Positions 8,128 to 15,441 of a stretch of DNA of 22,342 nt are shown here, in pieces. The notes under the pieces were generated by a model. It searched no databases. It saw only the letters and a program-made list of their open reading frames with translations, and was not told where the DNA came from. The stretch is taken from IMG/VR virus record IMGVR_UViG_3300045999_010305, positions 1 to 22,342 of that record, one strand, 5' to 3'. Within the stretch, counting starts at the first letter, position 1, and each line of letters begins with the position of its first letter. The position numbers and the translations under genes were made by a program. Origin of the DNA: a virus.

Positions 8128-8915
8128 AATTTTAGGTAGTTGGGTAGATGTTGGAGATACCGCTGATCCCAGCCTTGAATATGAGAAAGTTCGGAGGGCG
8201 GATAGCGGTTGAATGTCGATCGGAGAAAATGTATAGCGGTTTTGACAAACTCGCGACTATTGGCCTCGTAGATTTTATCAAACTGCTCCGAGTCGATAAA
8301 CGGGTATGCTTTGTGGAATTCGGCGAACAGCGGAGAGCTTGAAAAACTGTTGGACAATTTTTCCTGCGCCTCTGTCTGTATTGCATCGAGTTGCTCGGTA
8401 ACAATACGGGCATCAATGGTACCGAGGGCGGCGGATACTAGCTCAAACGCCTTATGTACTTTTATTTTACCATACTTTTCGACCGCTTTGTCCAAGTCGT
8501 CGCGAAGATTATACGCGACTTTCGTGTCTTTGGCCTGTGTCCATCGACCCATTCGTTGCCCACACCAGGATATTGTGATAGGAAGAGCGAGAAGAGGTAG
8601 GGGCAGGTTTTCCGGATTCTCTAGTTCTTTCGCCCTTATCAACGCGCCTGAGTTTACTTTCGTCTTAGCGATGAGGCCAATGTGGCTATCGTCACACTGG
8701 CCGCAAGACGTTTCAGCGTTAAACAAACGGTCCGCAGCATCACTGGTCGTCGCTTTCCCTTGATGCCCGCTCACCCCCATCATCGCCATTTCCTTCTCGT
8801 GCCGGTGCTTCTCCTTTACCGTCCACTTTTCGTGCTCTAGGACCTCGCGAACTACGTCCGGGTCGAGGTTTAGCCGGCTCAGGGCTAGCAGGTTGTCTAG
8901 CAGGTTCTGGTCCAT
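8043..8915 (-). CDS. hypothetical helical protein upstream of portal (290 aa)
   Basis: Family not recognised. It is mostly helical, with a charged N-terminal segment 'EVLEHEKWTVKEKHRHEKEM', a possible metal or disulfide site 'SCGQCDDSH' (near residue 70) and, about 45 residues later, 'SWCGQRMGRW'. The C-terminal third is a Tyr/Trp-rich helical region ('FVKTAIHFLRSTFNRYPPSE', 'LPNYLKLWQDELRKMETRMR'). I chose ATG 8915 over an in-frame TTG at 8954 because the residues between look unlike a gene start. The first 176 nt overlap the preceding gene and the last 85 nt overlap the next one, both in other frames. The operon position before the portal hints at a head-assembly or packaging function, but this is inference only. 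Confidence 0.7.
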   Translation of the reverse strand: MDQNLLDNLLALSRLNLDPDVVREVLEHEKWTVKEKHRHEKEMAMMGVSGHQGKATTSDAADRLFNAETSCGQCDDSHIGLIAKTKVNSGALIRAKELENPENLPLPLLALPITISWCGQRMGRWTQAKDTKVAYNLRDDLDKAVEKYGKIKVHKAFELVSAALGTIDARIVTEQLDAIQTEAQEKLSNSFSSSPLFAEFHKAYPFIDSEQFDKIYEANSREFVKTAIHFLRSTFNRYPPSELSHIQGWDQRYLQHLPNYLKLWQDELRKMETRMRIAQKAWKDSVGLTS

Positions 8916-9333
8916 CACTATACTGTAGCAGGTCTTGGCGGATCGTGGCAACAATATCCCGGTGAGACCAGGAATGGGTTAGACGGGTAGTGGAAGATGC
9001 AGGGACTCTCCCCCGATCGGATCCAGCCACCAGCAGCGTGTTCAGCTCCCGTTCAATGCTAGCGCCCGGCTCATCATACAGAATGATACGGGTAGTGGTG
9101 GGGTCAGTAGACTCTAAGGCAAAATGAAGATGGGCTAGAGTGACATGGTCGTAGCCGCATACGACAACTGTGCGATAGCAGGAGAAGTCAACGATTTTAT
9201 TCGTATTCAACTCGACGCAGTCGACTTTAACATTGTCGATATCGGTGAGAATCCTGGTTAAGTGATTGATCATCCTGCTGAGATCCTTCTCAGATTCAGA
9301 TCGTGGTGTGTATACTATGGCAATAGGTAACAT
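8740..9333 (-). CDS. Rossmann-like alpha/beta protein with disordered C-terminal tail (197 aa)
   Basis: Function unknown. The first about 120 residues alternate beta and alpha elements in the order expected of a Rossmann or flavodoxin-like fold: strand 'LPIAIVYT', helix 'SEKDLSRMINHLTRILTD', strand 'VKVDCVELN', strand 'RTVVVCGYD', helix 'HVTLAHLHFALE', strand 'TRIILYDEPGA', helix 'SIERELNTLL'. No complete catalytic signature is visible. The last about 55 residues are Pro/Arg/Gly/Asp-rich and look disordered; this part overlaps the next gene by 176 bp, so it may be shaped by overprinting. I chose ATG 9333 because the strand 'LPIAIVYT' follows directly; residues encoded upstream would run into the intergenic palindrome. 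The gene diverges from the 1070-aa gene across an 88-bp gap and heads the leftward block. Confidence 0.62.
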   Translation of the reverse strand: MLPIAIVYTPRSESEKDLSRMINHLTRILTDIDNVKVDCVELNTNKIVDFSCYRTVVVCGYDHVTLAHLHFALESTDPTTTRIILYDEPGASIERELNTLLVAGSDRGRVPASSTTRLTHSWSHRDIVATIRQDLLQYSDGPEPARQPASPEPAKPRPGRSSRGPRARKVDGKGEAPAREGNGDDGGERASRESDDQ

Positions 9334-9370
9334 GACAGCAAATTGGTACAACCCTTTCTCATACCCTTTC

Positions 9371-9385
9371 ACCGGAATTTCCGGT
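9371..9385. promoter_or_regulatory. perfect inverted repeat between divergent genes (operator-like)
   Basis: ACCGGAA and TTCCGGT are perfect 7-bp arms around one central T. The element lies in the 88-bp divergent gap, overlaps the first two bases of the junction motif for the rightward gene and sits 38 nt before the leftward ATG at 9333. A dimeric regulator site or a small RNA hairpin are both possible; neither is shown. Confidence 0.4.
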
Positions 9386-9400
9386 TGAAAGCAAGGTAGG
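9384..9400 (+). promoter_or_regulatory. junction motif copy 5
   Basis: GTTGAAAGCAAGGTAGG, first base 38 nt before the GTG start of the 1070-aa gene. The bases AGGTAGGAAG (9394-9403) could double as a distant ribosome-binding site. It is the first motif pointing rightwards in this window and marks the switch of transcription direction. Confidence 0.6.
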
Positions 9401-9421
9401 AAGATTTTTGTATTGTAGCAC

Positions 9422-12400
9422 GTGAGCGCGATAACCGAGCTAGTTAGGGAACGTGTAGGCGGCATTGTAACTCGCGGACTCGATGAGTATGGAAAATTTG
9501 GAGTCGAGAGTGAGAAAAATGCGTTCTATCGGGTAGCAGTAGACCTCTTGCTTGCGATCACTGATCGTATTGACAACGGTGAAATTGTGACAATTTCTCC
9601 ACTCCGAGACTTTATGATTAACGGAGTTTTTGCGGTTGGATTTGATTCCAGTAGGGTGATTGAGATTTTTGAGTCGATTACACGAAGTCTTTATGCAGAA
9701 ATTGAAAGCGAGGCTATTGTAGATCCGGATACAGTAAGGATTTACCAGAAATACGAAAAACTGCTGCGTGAAGTAGTTGGAGATTACCGAGCTTTACTGC
9801 AGAAGAGTATTACTGAGTATCTGGGGGAAATTGATGAGTATGGAATAGCGAAAACGGAAGTATTATTGCCAGTAACACGATCGAGACTGTTAAAGAGTAA
9901 TCGTGTTGTTCGCGATTCTCTAATCGTTTCACGAAGACGAATAAGAAAAAAGTTTAAAGACATATTTGACTCAAAAGTCCTTCAGTACGCTAATACTATT
10001 TCCAAAGCTTCGCGTGATATCAATGCGATAACGTCGGACTCTAAAACTCCTAATCCTATAGATCCAGTCGATCGCGACTTGCTTGTTGCGACGTTTGCGG
10101 GTGAGGGTAAAAAGATATATGAAGATATTGAACGTCTGTTTAACTTCTCAGTTGAAATGGCTGGGTATCAAGGATCACTGGTTGGGGCTGTAGAGTACCA
10201 GGCCTTGTACTACGAGTATTTAATGGCAATGTCGTATGGTAAGGTGTTACCGCAAGGGGTGTTGACGGGAGACTTTGGGAACTTTGAAGAAATATATAAC
10301 ACCCGAGCTACGGAAAGCAATATCCCAGGTCTAAAATTTTTAGAAACTTTATATACAACACGATCGGCAAATCAGACAGTAGGAATTAGTGTCCCAGTTG
10401 CGAAAAAATACACAAGAGTTGGTGTTACTGATAGATACTCGGCACCGAAACAGTCCGACAATGCACTCGATAACGTTTCTTTGGCCCTAGAGTCTGTATA
10501 TATCCTGTGCTTAAAGATTGGTGATACTATTCAATCTTTACTTAACAATAAACCTAAAGGGATTGGAGATACGGCTACTCACCTATCCGTACTCTCTCGC
10601 GTATTTCCGCAGTCATCCGACTTGAGGCTTCGAAATACAGGAATTACCGGAGCGATTAGTTCATTGCTGTCAGCACACCGCACGCTATATCTATTATTAG
10701 GGTACGAGCTAGACCTGCAAGATTTTAACGATCGTTTCAACGATTTAGCTAATCTCTTGTCTGGATTAGTTAGGACTATAAGAGTAATTGGGTTTAAGCC
10801 TGGGGGTCATGTTCCGTCATTAGAGTTAACATACCACGAGCCTAATAAAGAAAAAATAAAGAAACGGCTTATCTCCTTAGGATTTAGCCGCGCTGAGGCA
10901 GAAGGTATAATCAATGTTCAATCCTTTTCTGAATTACTTAGTCGTTTTGCCCCTATTTCTGATTCACAAGATGTTATTTCATTTTTCCGAGCCTATGATC
11001 TTACCAAATTAATCTACGAATTCGGAGGTCAAGAGGCAATTGATCAGTTTACTGATTTCTTGTACGGACGTGATTCAGATAAATCCGTGCTGAGACTATT
11101 AGATTTTCTTGAAAGAAGCAGGTCTTTAGCATCAAAAGTTAAAAGCAGCGAGTATTCAAAACTAATTGGATACTTGGTCACAATTACATATGCGATAAAT
11201 CCAGAGCAACTTGCCGCGCTAGATTCGATATTAAAACGCAACAACCTTGACTTATTCGAATCGATAACATATCTTGTTGAGCAAAACATACCGTCGGTAA
11301 TACGTGACCGGGCTAATATCTCGCTATTGTCTGGAATGGTCGCGCAGATGGTAACTCTAGACAACAGCGGTTATGATGCGCAAAAACCACTATGGAATAA
11401 TTTAATAGAAAACTCAGCGGGAAACGTTGGCAGAGGAGTCAACGGTCTTTACGAACGCGCCGAAGGTATTACTCCTACCGAACTTTATTCGGCCTTAACT
11501 AAACCAAGTGGGACATCGCCCCTCGGGCAAATACTGGATGGTGTAAGGGGAGGAAGATTAACATCTTTATTGCGGTATTGCAATATTTTCGGGTTGCTGT
11601 ACAGCCTGTCCCCCCACCGAAATTCCGGGCAGCTTGTCAATCAATCAGCAGATAATTACGTTGTAATTCTCGAGCTTCTTGATACAATGGAGATGCTGAC
11701 TGAACGTCTTGAACTAGCCAGGTTAATTTTTGATGATAACGCCACGGGAGACAATACAGCAAAAACCTCTTACGTCGAGCCAATCGTTCAAGTGCAGAAC
11801 AAAGAACTAATGGCTATGGTGGATTTGGTGTCTACACTAGGAACTGAAGATACGATTGTGCCAGACTCATACGCTATTGTCGAATCGCCGGGTGTAGGCA
11901 ATTCACGAGTTCCTAATGGTATCAGAGTTACTAACTCTCTTACTCCAGAAGAAGCAGTAATTATTTCGGTACGTGGTAGTAGTATCGGTGCGTTTACGGC
12001 CGCTGCGAATGCGGTTGAATCGGGAGCGTATATTCGTATTGCGGTTTCTAATCTCTTAGCAAACGGGATATTGGTAGAAAACGGTGTTTCGGTAAATATT
12101 GAAGAGTCTCAATCTTCTAGTTTCGAGTCTCCAGTAAAAGATTACTCTGTAACGTATGAGCCACGAACGAATGCGTCTCAATCTACACCCTCTTCCTTTG
12201 ATCCGCTATCATCTTGCATTCGGTTTGGCAATGCTAACTGCGTAGATCAAGGATATCCGGAAACATCCGAACTTTGTTCTACAGGATACAATAAATCGTT
12301 ATACCCGGAAACCGGATATGACTCATTACCTGGTTTTGTTGATGGCGTTCTAATCGATCGTCCGCTAGGGTCAAAAATATCTGAAAATATCGCGTATCAA

Positions 12401-12634
12401 ACAGTACCGCAGACTCACCCGCAACACTCGTTCTCAGCTAATGGGTTAAGTGAGATTTCACGTTCGTCGGTATTAAAGGATACGCCAATGTCGTGTGCAA
12501 GCCTTAAGGACCCCTATGAATACGGGGCATGTATGTCAATGCTGAAATGCAAAAAGTTCCGACCACCGTATGAGGGTAAGTACTCATTTCCATTCTGCCC
12601 TAGCACCTTACACGGTGGGAGGCTAAGGAAATGA
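9422..12634 (+). CDS. very large protein of unknown family, probable virion or tail-assembly component (1070 aa)
   Basis: I do not recognise a family. Residues 1 to about 800 are predominantly helical with many Leu/Ile and few Cys, for example 'ESEKNAFYRVAVDLLLAITD' near the N-terminus and 'LLGYELDLQDFNDRFNDLAN' in the middle. A beta-rich stretch follows ('YIRIAVSNLLANGILVENGV', about 870-890), then a low-complexity linker. The last about 140 residues hold seven of the protein's nine cysteines, in segments such as 'SSCIRFGNANCVDQ' and 'GACMSMLKCKK'. No membrane segment or catalytic motif is evident. GTG 9422 is the first possible start, since an in-frame TAG lies 6 nt upstream. It overlaps the leucine-rich-repeat gene by 4 bp (ATGA), so the two are translationally coupled. 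Placement among fibre genes makes a baseplate or tail role likely but unproven; a tape measure is disfavoured by the lack of hydrophobic segments and by the Cys-rich tail. Confidence 0.8.
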   Translation: MSAITELVRERVGGIVTRGLDEYGKFGVESEKNAFYRVAVDLLLAITDRIDNGEIVTISPLRDFMINGVFAVGFDSSRVIEIFESITRSLYAEIESEAIVDPDTVRIYQKYEKLLREVVGDYRALLQKSITEYLGEIDEYGIAKTEVLLPVTRSRLLKSNRVVRDSLIVSRRRIRKKFKDIFDSKVLQYANTISKASRDINAITSDSKTPNPIDPVDRDLLVATFAGEGKKIYEDIERLFNFSVEMAGYQGSLVGAVEYQALYYEYLMAMSYGKVLPQGVLTGDFGNFEEIYNTRATESNIPGLKFLETLYTTRSANQTVGISVPVAKKYTRVGVTDRYSAPKQSDNALDNVSLALESVYILCLKIGDTIQSLLNNKPKGIGDTATHLSVLSRVFPQSSDLRLRNTGITGAISSLLSAHRTLYLLLGYELDLQDFNDRFNDLANLLSGLVRTIRVIGFKPGGHVPSLELTYHEPNKEKIKKRLISLGFSRAEAEGIINVQSFSELLSRFAPISDSQDVISFFRAYDLTKLIYEFGGQEAIDQFTDFLYGRDSDKSVLRLLDFLERSRSLASKVKSSEYSKLIGYLVTITYAINPEQLAALDSILKRNNLDLFESITYLVEQNIPSVIRDRANISLLSGMVAQMVTLDNSGYDAQKPLWNNLIENSAGNVGRGVNGLYERAEGITPTELYSALTKPSGTSPLGQILDGVRGGRLTSLLRYCNIFGLLYSLSPHRNSGQLVNQSADNYVVILELLDTMEMLTERLELARLIFDDNATGDNTAKTSYVEPIVQVQNKELMAMVDLVSTLGTEDTIVPDSYAIVESPGVGNSRVPNGIRVTNSLTPEEAVIISVRGSSIGAFTAAANAVESGAYIRIAVSNLLANGILVENGVSVNIEESQSSSFESPVKDYSVTYEPRTNASQSTPSSFDPLSSCIRFGNANCVDQGYPETSELCSTGYNKSLYPETGYDSLPGFVDGVLIDRPLGSKISENIAYQTVPQTHPQHSFSANGLSEISRSSVLKDTPMSCASLKDPYEYGACMSMLKCKKFRPPYEGKYSFPFCPSTLHGGRLRK

Positions 12635-13401
12635 CTCTTGAGTCGTACTGTAAATACACAGAGAACGCTCCGGTATTGGAGTTCGGCAACGGCCCGGAGT
12701 ATTTTAACGGAACGAGGGACGGAGGGATCTATCGATCAAGAATTGAGAAGCAACTAACCGACTCGTTACGGATTGTTGTTGAATACAAGAATGGCGTTCC
12801 GCATCCGATCGATACGTTTAAACTCACCAACCAGTCCGTGACTACGTGGGACGATTACTGGGTGGACACCAAAGATGGGCTTATAGTTGATCCAAAAATT
12901 CATCACATAAATTTGCAGAGAAATAGTCTTGTATATGTAAATATAAACACTCCGAGACTAGAGTTACGGACTTTAAATTTAGAAGGAAATAGGGAGCTAG
13001 TGCATTTGTATATACATGAGGCACCACTCCTTGAACGATTAAATATTACTGGCTGTACTAGTCTTAAGTACATATCACTCGGGATTAACCGCTCGGTTAG
13101 GGAGTTAATAGCCAAGGATTGTAGCATGAGTGGAGATACGCTTGAACAGTTGTTGCGGGACTTCACCCCTACCGTGTGTGCTAGTGCAAATACTGGCGGG
13201 ATAGGAATGTTTCGTAAACAACATAGCACGGTGTTGGATCTTCGTGGTAACATCATCGACTGGTCGAATCCGCGTATCGCTAGTAAGATACGGTTGTTAC
13301 TTACCAACAATTGGGTAGTGAAGTGGGATAATAATCCGCCAAGCAACATAGTGTCCCCTTCCCTCTACGGTTTTTACGTTGAAAGCGAGATAGAGATGTA
13401 A
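12631..13401 (+). CDS. leucine-rich-repeat protein (256 aa)
   Basis: Residues about 90-215 contain irregular leucine-rich repeats of the 'L..L.L..N..L' type: 'IHHINLQRNSLVYVNI', 'LRTLNLEGNRELVHLYI', 'LERLNITGCTSLKYISL' and, after an insertion with Cys 164 and 183, 'STVLDLRGNIIDWSNP'. Leucine-rich repeats form curved ligand-binding surfaces, so host-surface or protein binding is plausible; no enzymatic motif is visible. The N-terminal about 85 residues ('NGPEYFNGTRDGGIYRSRIE') have no family I recognise. ATG 12631 overlaps the stop of the 1070-aa gene as ATGA, implying coupled expression and perhaps a shared complex. The C-terminus 'YVESEIEM' is encoded by the junction motif for the next gene. 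A close alternative would be a bacterial-style surface protein acquired as a fibre tip. Confidence 0.78.
   Translation: MTLESYCKYTENAPVLEFGNGPEYFNGTRDGGIYRSRIEKQLTDSLRIVVEYKNGVPHPIDTFKLTNQSVTTWDDYWVDTKDGLIVDPKIHHINLQRNSLVYVNINTPRLELRTLNLEGNRELVHLYIHEAPLLERLNITGCTSLKYISLGINRSVRELIAKDCSMSGDTLEQLLRDFTPTVCASANTGGIGMFRKQHSTVLDLRGNIIDWSNPRIASKIRLLLTNNWVVKWDNNPPSNIVSPSLYGFYVESEIEM
13378..13394 (+). promoter_or_regulatory. junction motif copy 6
   Basis: GTTGAAAGCGAGATAGA. It encodes Val-Glu-Ser-Glu-Ile at the end of the leucine-rich-repeat protein and begins 34 nt before the GTG start of the 429-aa fibre gene. Same frame and nearly the same peptide as copy 4, on the other strand and in an unrelated gene. 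Confidence 0.6.
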
Positions 13402-13411
13402 TGTAAACTCT

Positions 13412-14701
13412 GTGGCCGATCTACGAACCAGATATATTGAAGACTATGCAGGCGGGTTGCTGAATATAGCGCGGCAAGAGCTTTCAAGCACTGGTGAAGT
13501 GCTGGCTCAGGATGGGTTTGTTGACGGGTTGGCGTTATTTGTAGAGGACGGAAGAGGAGTAAAAAGCGGTTTACGCCTTGGTAGCGCTATAGCTGAGTGT
13601 ATCGACCCGATAACTGACACAGGGATCTTAAATGTTCGGACGGCGGATAGAACTTACGCAAAAGTACGCGACTTAAAGGCATTCGCTACCGCTGTTGCAT
13701 CAGCGCAAGGGGCATTGACCGAGTCAGTGACCGAATCATTCACGAATTTCGAAGGAGCGTTTGAGTCGTTAGAAGCGGACGTCCAGACGTACCGAACACA
13801 GGTCAGTGAGGCTATCGACTCAACCGATCTAGCGGTCTCGAATTTATCCGGCAGGGTGAGTGCTGTCGAATCAGGGTTGTCAACGGTAAATACCACATTG
13901 ACCACGCTATCAGAACAGGTATTTGCAGTTGAAACCAGCGGCATCACTGATGGTGAGAGGGGCGATATATCGATCCTGGAAAAAGGAACAGTATTCCAAA
14001 TCAATGCGAACACAATTGGTCCAAACGAGCTTATTGATACAACTGTAACGGCGGGAGAATACACGAATCCGATAATTGAAGTTGATGATCAGGGTCGTAT
14101 TATTGCCGCTAGCAATAGTGGAATAGTTGGAGTCACTAACGGAGATAAGGGAGATATAACTGTCTCTGGATCTGGCGCAACCTGGTCTATAAATAATAAT
14201 TCAATTGGACCTGATCAACTGGAGAATACTTCTGTAGTTCCTGGTTCTTATGTTAATGCTAATGTTACTGTAGACGCCCAGGGACGAATTACGTCTGCTA
14301 GTAATGGAGGGGGATTAACAGCTTCTCGAACTTTATCAAATGCAACTACTGCAAGCATCGCCAATGGAGATGCTGCAAACTTAACAATACCAGGATCAAA
14401 AAGTTACATTCTACTAAAAATTTCTACTTCTGCTGCTGCTTGGGTCACCCTATATACTGATGTAGCTAACCGAACAGCAGATGCAGGTAGGGTAGAGGGG
14501 GCTAATCCTTCTCCTGGTTCCGGTGTTATTGCAGAAGTAACAACAACTGCTCTCTCTCTGTCAAAAATTATTTCCCCAGGATTAGTAGGTTGGAACAATC
14601 AAACTTCTCCTGCGTCAGAAATTTATGCGAAAGTTGTAAATAAGAGCGGCGGCAATGCGGCGATTACAGTCACGTTAACCTATATTCCACTAGAGAGCTG
14701 A
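13412..14701 (+). CDS. tail fibre-like protein with mosaic C-terminal module (429 aa)
   Basis: The N-terminus 'ADLRTRYIEDYAGGLLNIAR' and 'TGEVLAQDGF' resemble a conserved opening I recall from cyanophage structural proteins. Residues about 85-175 form a coiled coil ('SAVESGLSTVNTTLTTLSEQ'). Two fibre-type units follow, 'YTNPIIEVDDQGRIIAAS' (about 215-232) and 'YVNANVTVDAQGRITSAS' (about 280-297). A C-terminal module (about 305-429) includes 'YILLKISTSAAAWVTLYTD', 'GSGVIAEVTTTALSL' and 'ITVTLTYIPLES'. This last part resembles a roughly 120-aa beta domain that I recall in other phage tail proteins; it uses more A/T-ending codons than the first half, consistent with module exchange. GTG 13412 is the start giving the conserved-looking N-terminus, and lies 34 nt after a junction motif. 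It ends convergently with the leftward 115-aa gene, overlapping it by 12 bp. Confidence 0.8.
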   Translation: MADLRTRYIEDYAGGLLNIARQELSSTGEVLAQDGFVDGLALFVEDGRGVKSGLRLGSAIAECIDPITDTGILNVRTADRTYAKVRDLKAFATAVASAQGALTESVTESFTNFEGAFESLEADVQTYRTQVSEAIDSTDLAVSNLSGRVSAVESGLSTVNTTLTTLSEQVFAVETSGITDGERGDISILEKGTVFQINANTIGPNELIDTTVTAGEYTNPIIEVDDQGRIIAASNSGIVGVTNGDKGDITVSGSGATWSINNNSIGPDQLENTSVVPGSYVNANVTVDAQGRITSASNGGGLTASRTLSNATTASIANGDAANLTIPGSKSYILLKISTSAAAWVTLYTDVANRTADAGRVEGANPSPGSGVIAEVTTTALSLSKIISPGLVGWNNQTSPASEIYAKVVNKSGGNAAITVTLTYIPLES

Positions 14702-15037
14702 CAATATATCAGCAAGGGTTTGTTCGCTGAGACGAATAACTAATGCCGGTCCGACTTTGCGAAGAACGTAAAACAGTATTCCTTGTCCACGTTCTATGTC
14801 GTCAGTGAACACGCTGCGAAACGTTTTATCGTGAATATCTTCACCGCCTAACATGTCATATACTGTATCCGGATCAAAAATCCACATACATGATGAGCGA
14901 TCAGCGGTTGCCACATATAACGCAAAGGGTGTGTGATGCTCGATGATGTATTCAAGGCATTCAACGACACCGTCTCGGTCCCCAGACTGCATGAGGGACT
15001 TTACCAGGATGTCTTTTTCCGCCTCAGTATTAAACAT
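14690..15037 (-). CDS. hypothetical protein (115 aa)
   Basis: Family not recognised. The sequence is balanced and globular-looking, with alternating helices and strands: 'DRDGVVECLEYIIEHHTPFA', 'CMWIFDPDTVYDML', then 'GILFYVLRKVGPALVIRLSE'. No signal, membrane segment or motif is visible. The ATG lies 4 nt after the stop of the upstream frame (15042), so it is probably the last gene of the small leftward unit 15342-14690. Its 3' end overlaps the convergent fibre gene by 12 bp, leaving no room for a separate terminator between the two. Confidence 0.7.
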   Translation of the reverse strand: MFNTEAEKDILVKSLMQSGDRDGVVECLEYIIEHHTPFALYVATADRSSCMWIFDPDTVYDMLGGEDIHDKTFRSVFTDDIERGQGILFYVLRKVGPALVIRLSEQTLADILSAL

Positions 15038-15041
15038 GGGT

Positions 15042-15335
15042 TTAAATTTTTACAGATCGAGATCGTCCACTTAGGCCTAGATGATTGGCGATGTCCCGTG
15101 TCATCCGATCAGCAAGTTTACGATCAGCGGGGCTAAGATCCGATATGGTATCAGTTTTATCTAATTCTTCTGCAACTACTACAGCCTCCGGTTCGAGGCT
15201 TAGGGACGAATTCTCCAGGGTATGGGTACTCTTGCAATCCGCCGTTATCTCTTGATGCTCCAGGTTGTCCGGCTTGCTGTCTTCTCGCCCACTCTCTCCA
15301 TGCGGCGATTTGGGATTTACTGAACGAGTTGCCAT
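15042..15335 (-). CDS. hypothetical protein, second of two overlapping frames (97 aa)
   Basis: Family not recognised. The C-terminal half is a charged, helical, protein-like segment: 'EELDKTDTISDLSPADRKLA' and 'DRMTRDIANHLGLSG'. The first 60 codons overlap a 61-aa frame starting 7 nt upstream, and the two proteins differ completely there. The only upstream start for this frame is ATG 15335; no ATG, GTG or TTG occurs before Met 77 or so. Either both frames are translated from nearby ATGs (15342 and 15335), or the C-terminal half is reached by a +1 frameshift from the first frame. Low certainty about which part is real protein. Confidence 0.5.
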   Translation of the reverse strand: MATRSVNPKSPHGESGREDSKPDNLEHQEITADCKSTHTLENSSLSLEPEAVVVAEELDKTDTISDLSPADRKLADRMTRDIANHLGLSGRSRSVKI

Positions 15336-15342
15336 TGGACAT
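15157..15342 (-). CDS. small Cys-ending protein, first of two overlapping frames (61 aa)
   Basis: It opens with a helix, 'FSKSQIAAWREWARRQQAG', and closes with 'GGCSSCRRIR', a possible metal or disulfide pair. ATG 15342 is the first start after the junction motif, whose first base is 37 nt away, matching the typical spacing. That makes this frame the better candidate for initiation. It overlaps the 97-aa frame almost entirely. No family recognised. Its stop (TAA) falls where the alternative frame continues in +1 with a protein-like sequence. Confidence 0.5.
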   Translation of the reverse strand: MSNGNSFSKSQIAAWREWARRQQAGQPGASRDNGGLQEYPYPGEFVPKPRTGGCSSCRRIR

Positions 15343-15362
15343 CGGTGGAGTTGTAGTCTTAT

Positions 15363-15379
15363 CCTACTACGCTTTCAAC
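15363..15379 (-). promoter_or_regulatory. junction motif copy 7
   Basis: Read leftwards this is GTTGAAAGCGTAGTAGG, 37 nt from the first base to ATG 15342. It lies in the gap after the 53-aa gene, which ends at 15442. No other gene or clear terminator is visible in 15380-15441. Confidence 0.6.
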
Positions 15380-15441
15380 CAAATAACGGCTAAGCAACAA
15401 AAATTCGACAGAAAATACTAATCGAGACTTGAGTTAAACGA

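Noticed and set aside
9384-9410. Ordinary sigma-70 promoter based on TTGAAA
   Set aside because: No TATAAT-like box 16-18 nt downstream in this or most other copies; the conserved part is RTAGR 13-17 nt from the first base.
11044-11364. 106-aa minus-strand frame within the 1070-aa gene
   Set aside because: Shadow frame on the opposite strand, no ribosome site or motif, composition unlike a protein.
9422-12634. Tape measure assignment for the 1070-aa protein
   Set aside because: Length fits, but there are no hydrophobic segments, the tail is Cys-rich, and it is coupled to a leucine-rich-repeat gene and lies far from the chaperone pair.
12903-13349. 148-aa minus-strand frame opposite the leucine-rich-repeat gene
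   Set aside because: Antisense shadow; the plus-strand frame shows clear repeats and coupled start and stop.
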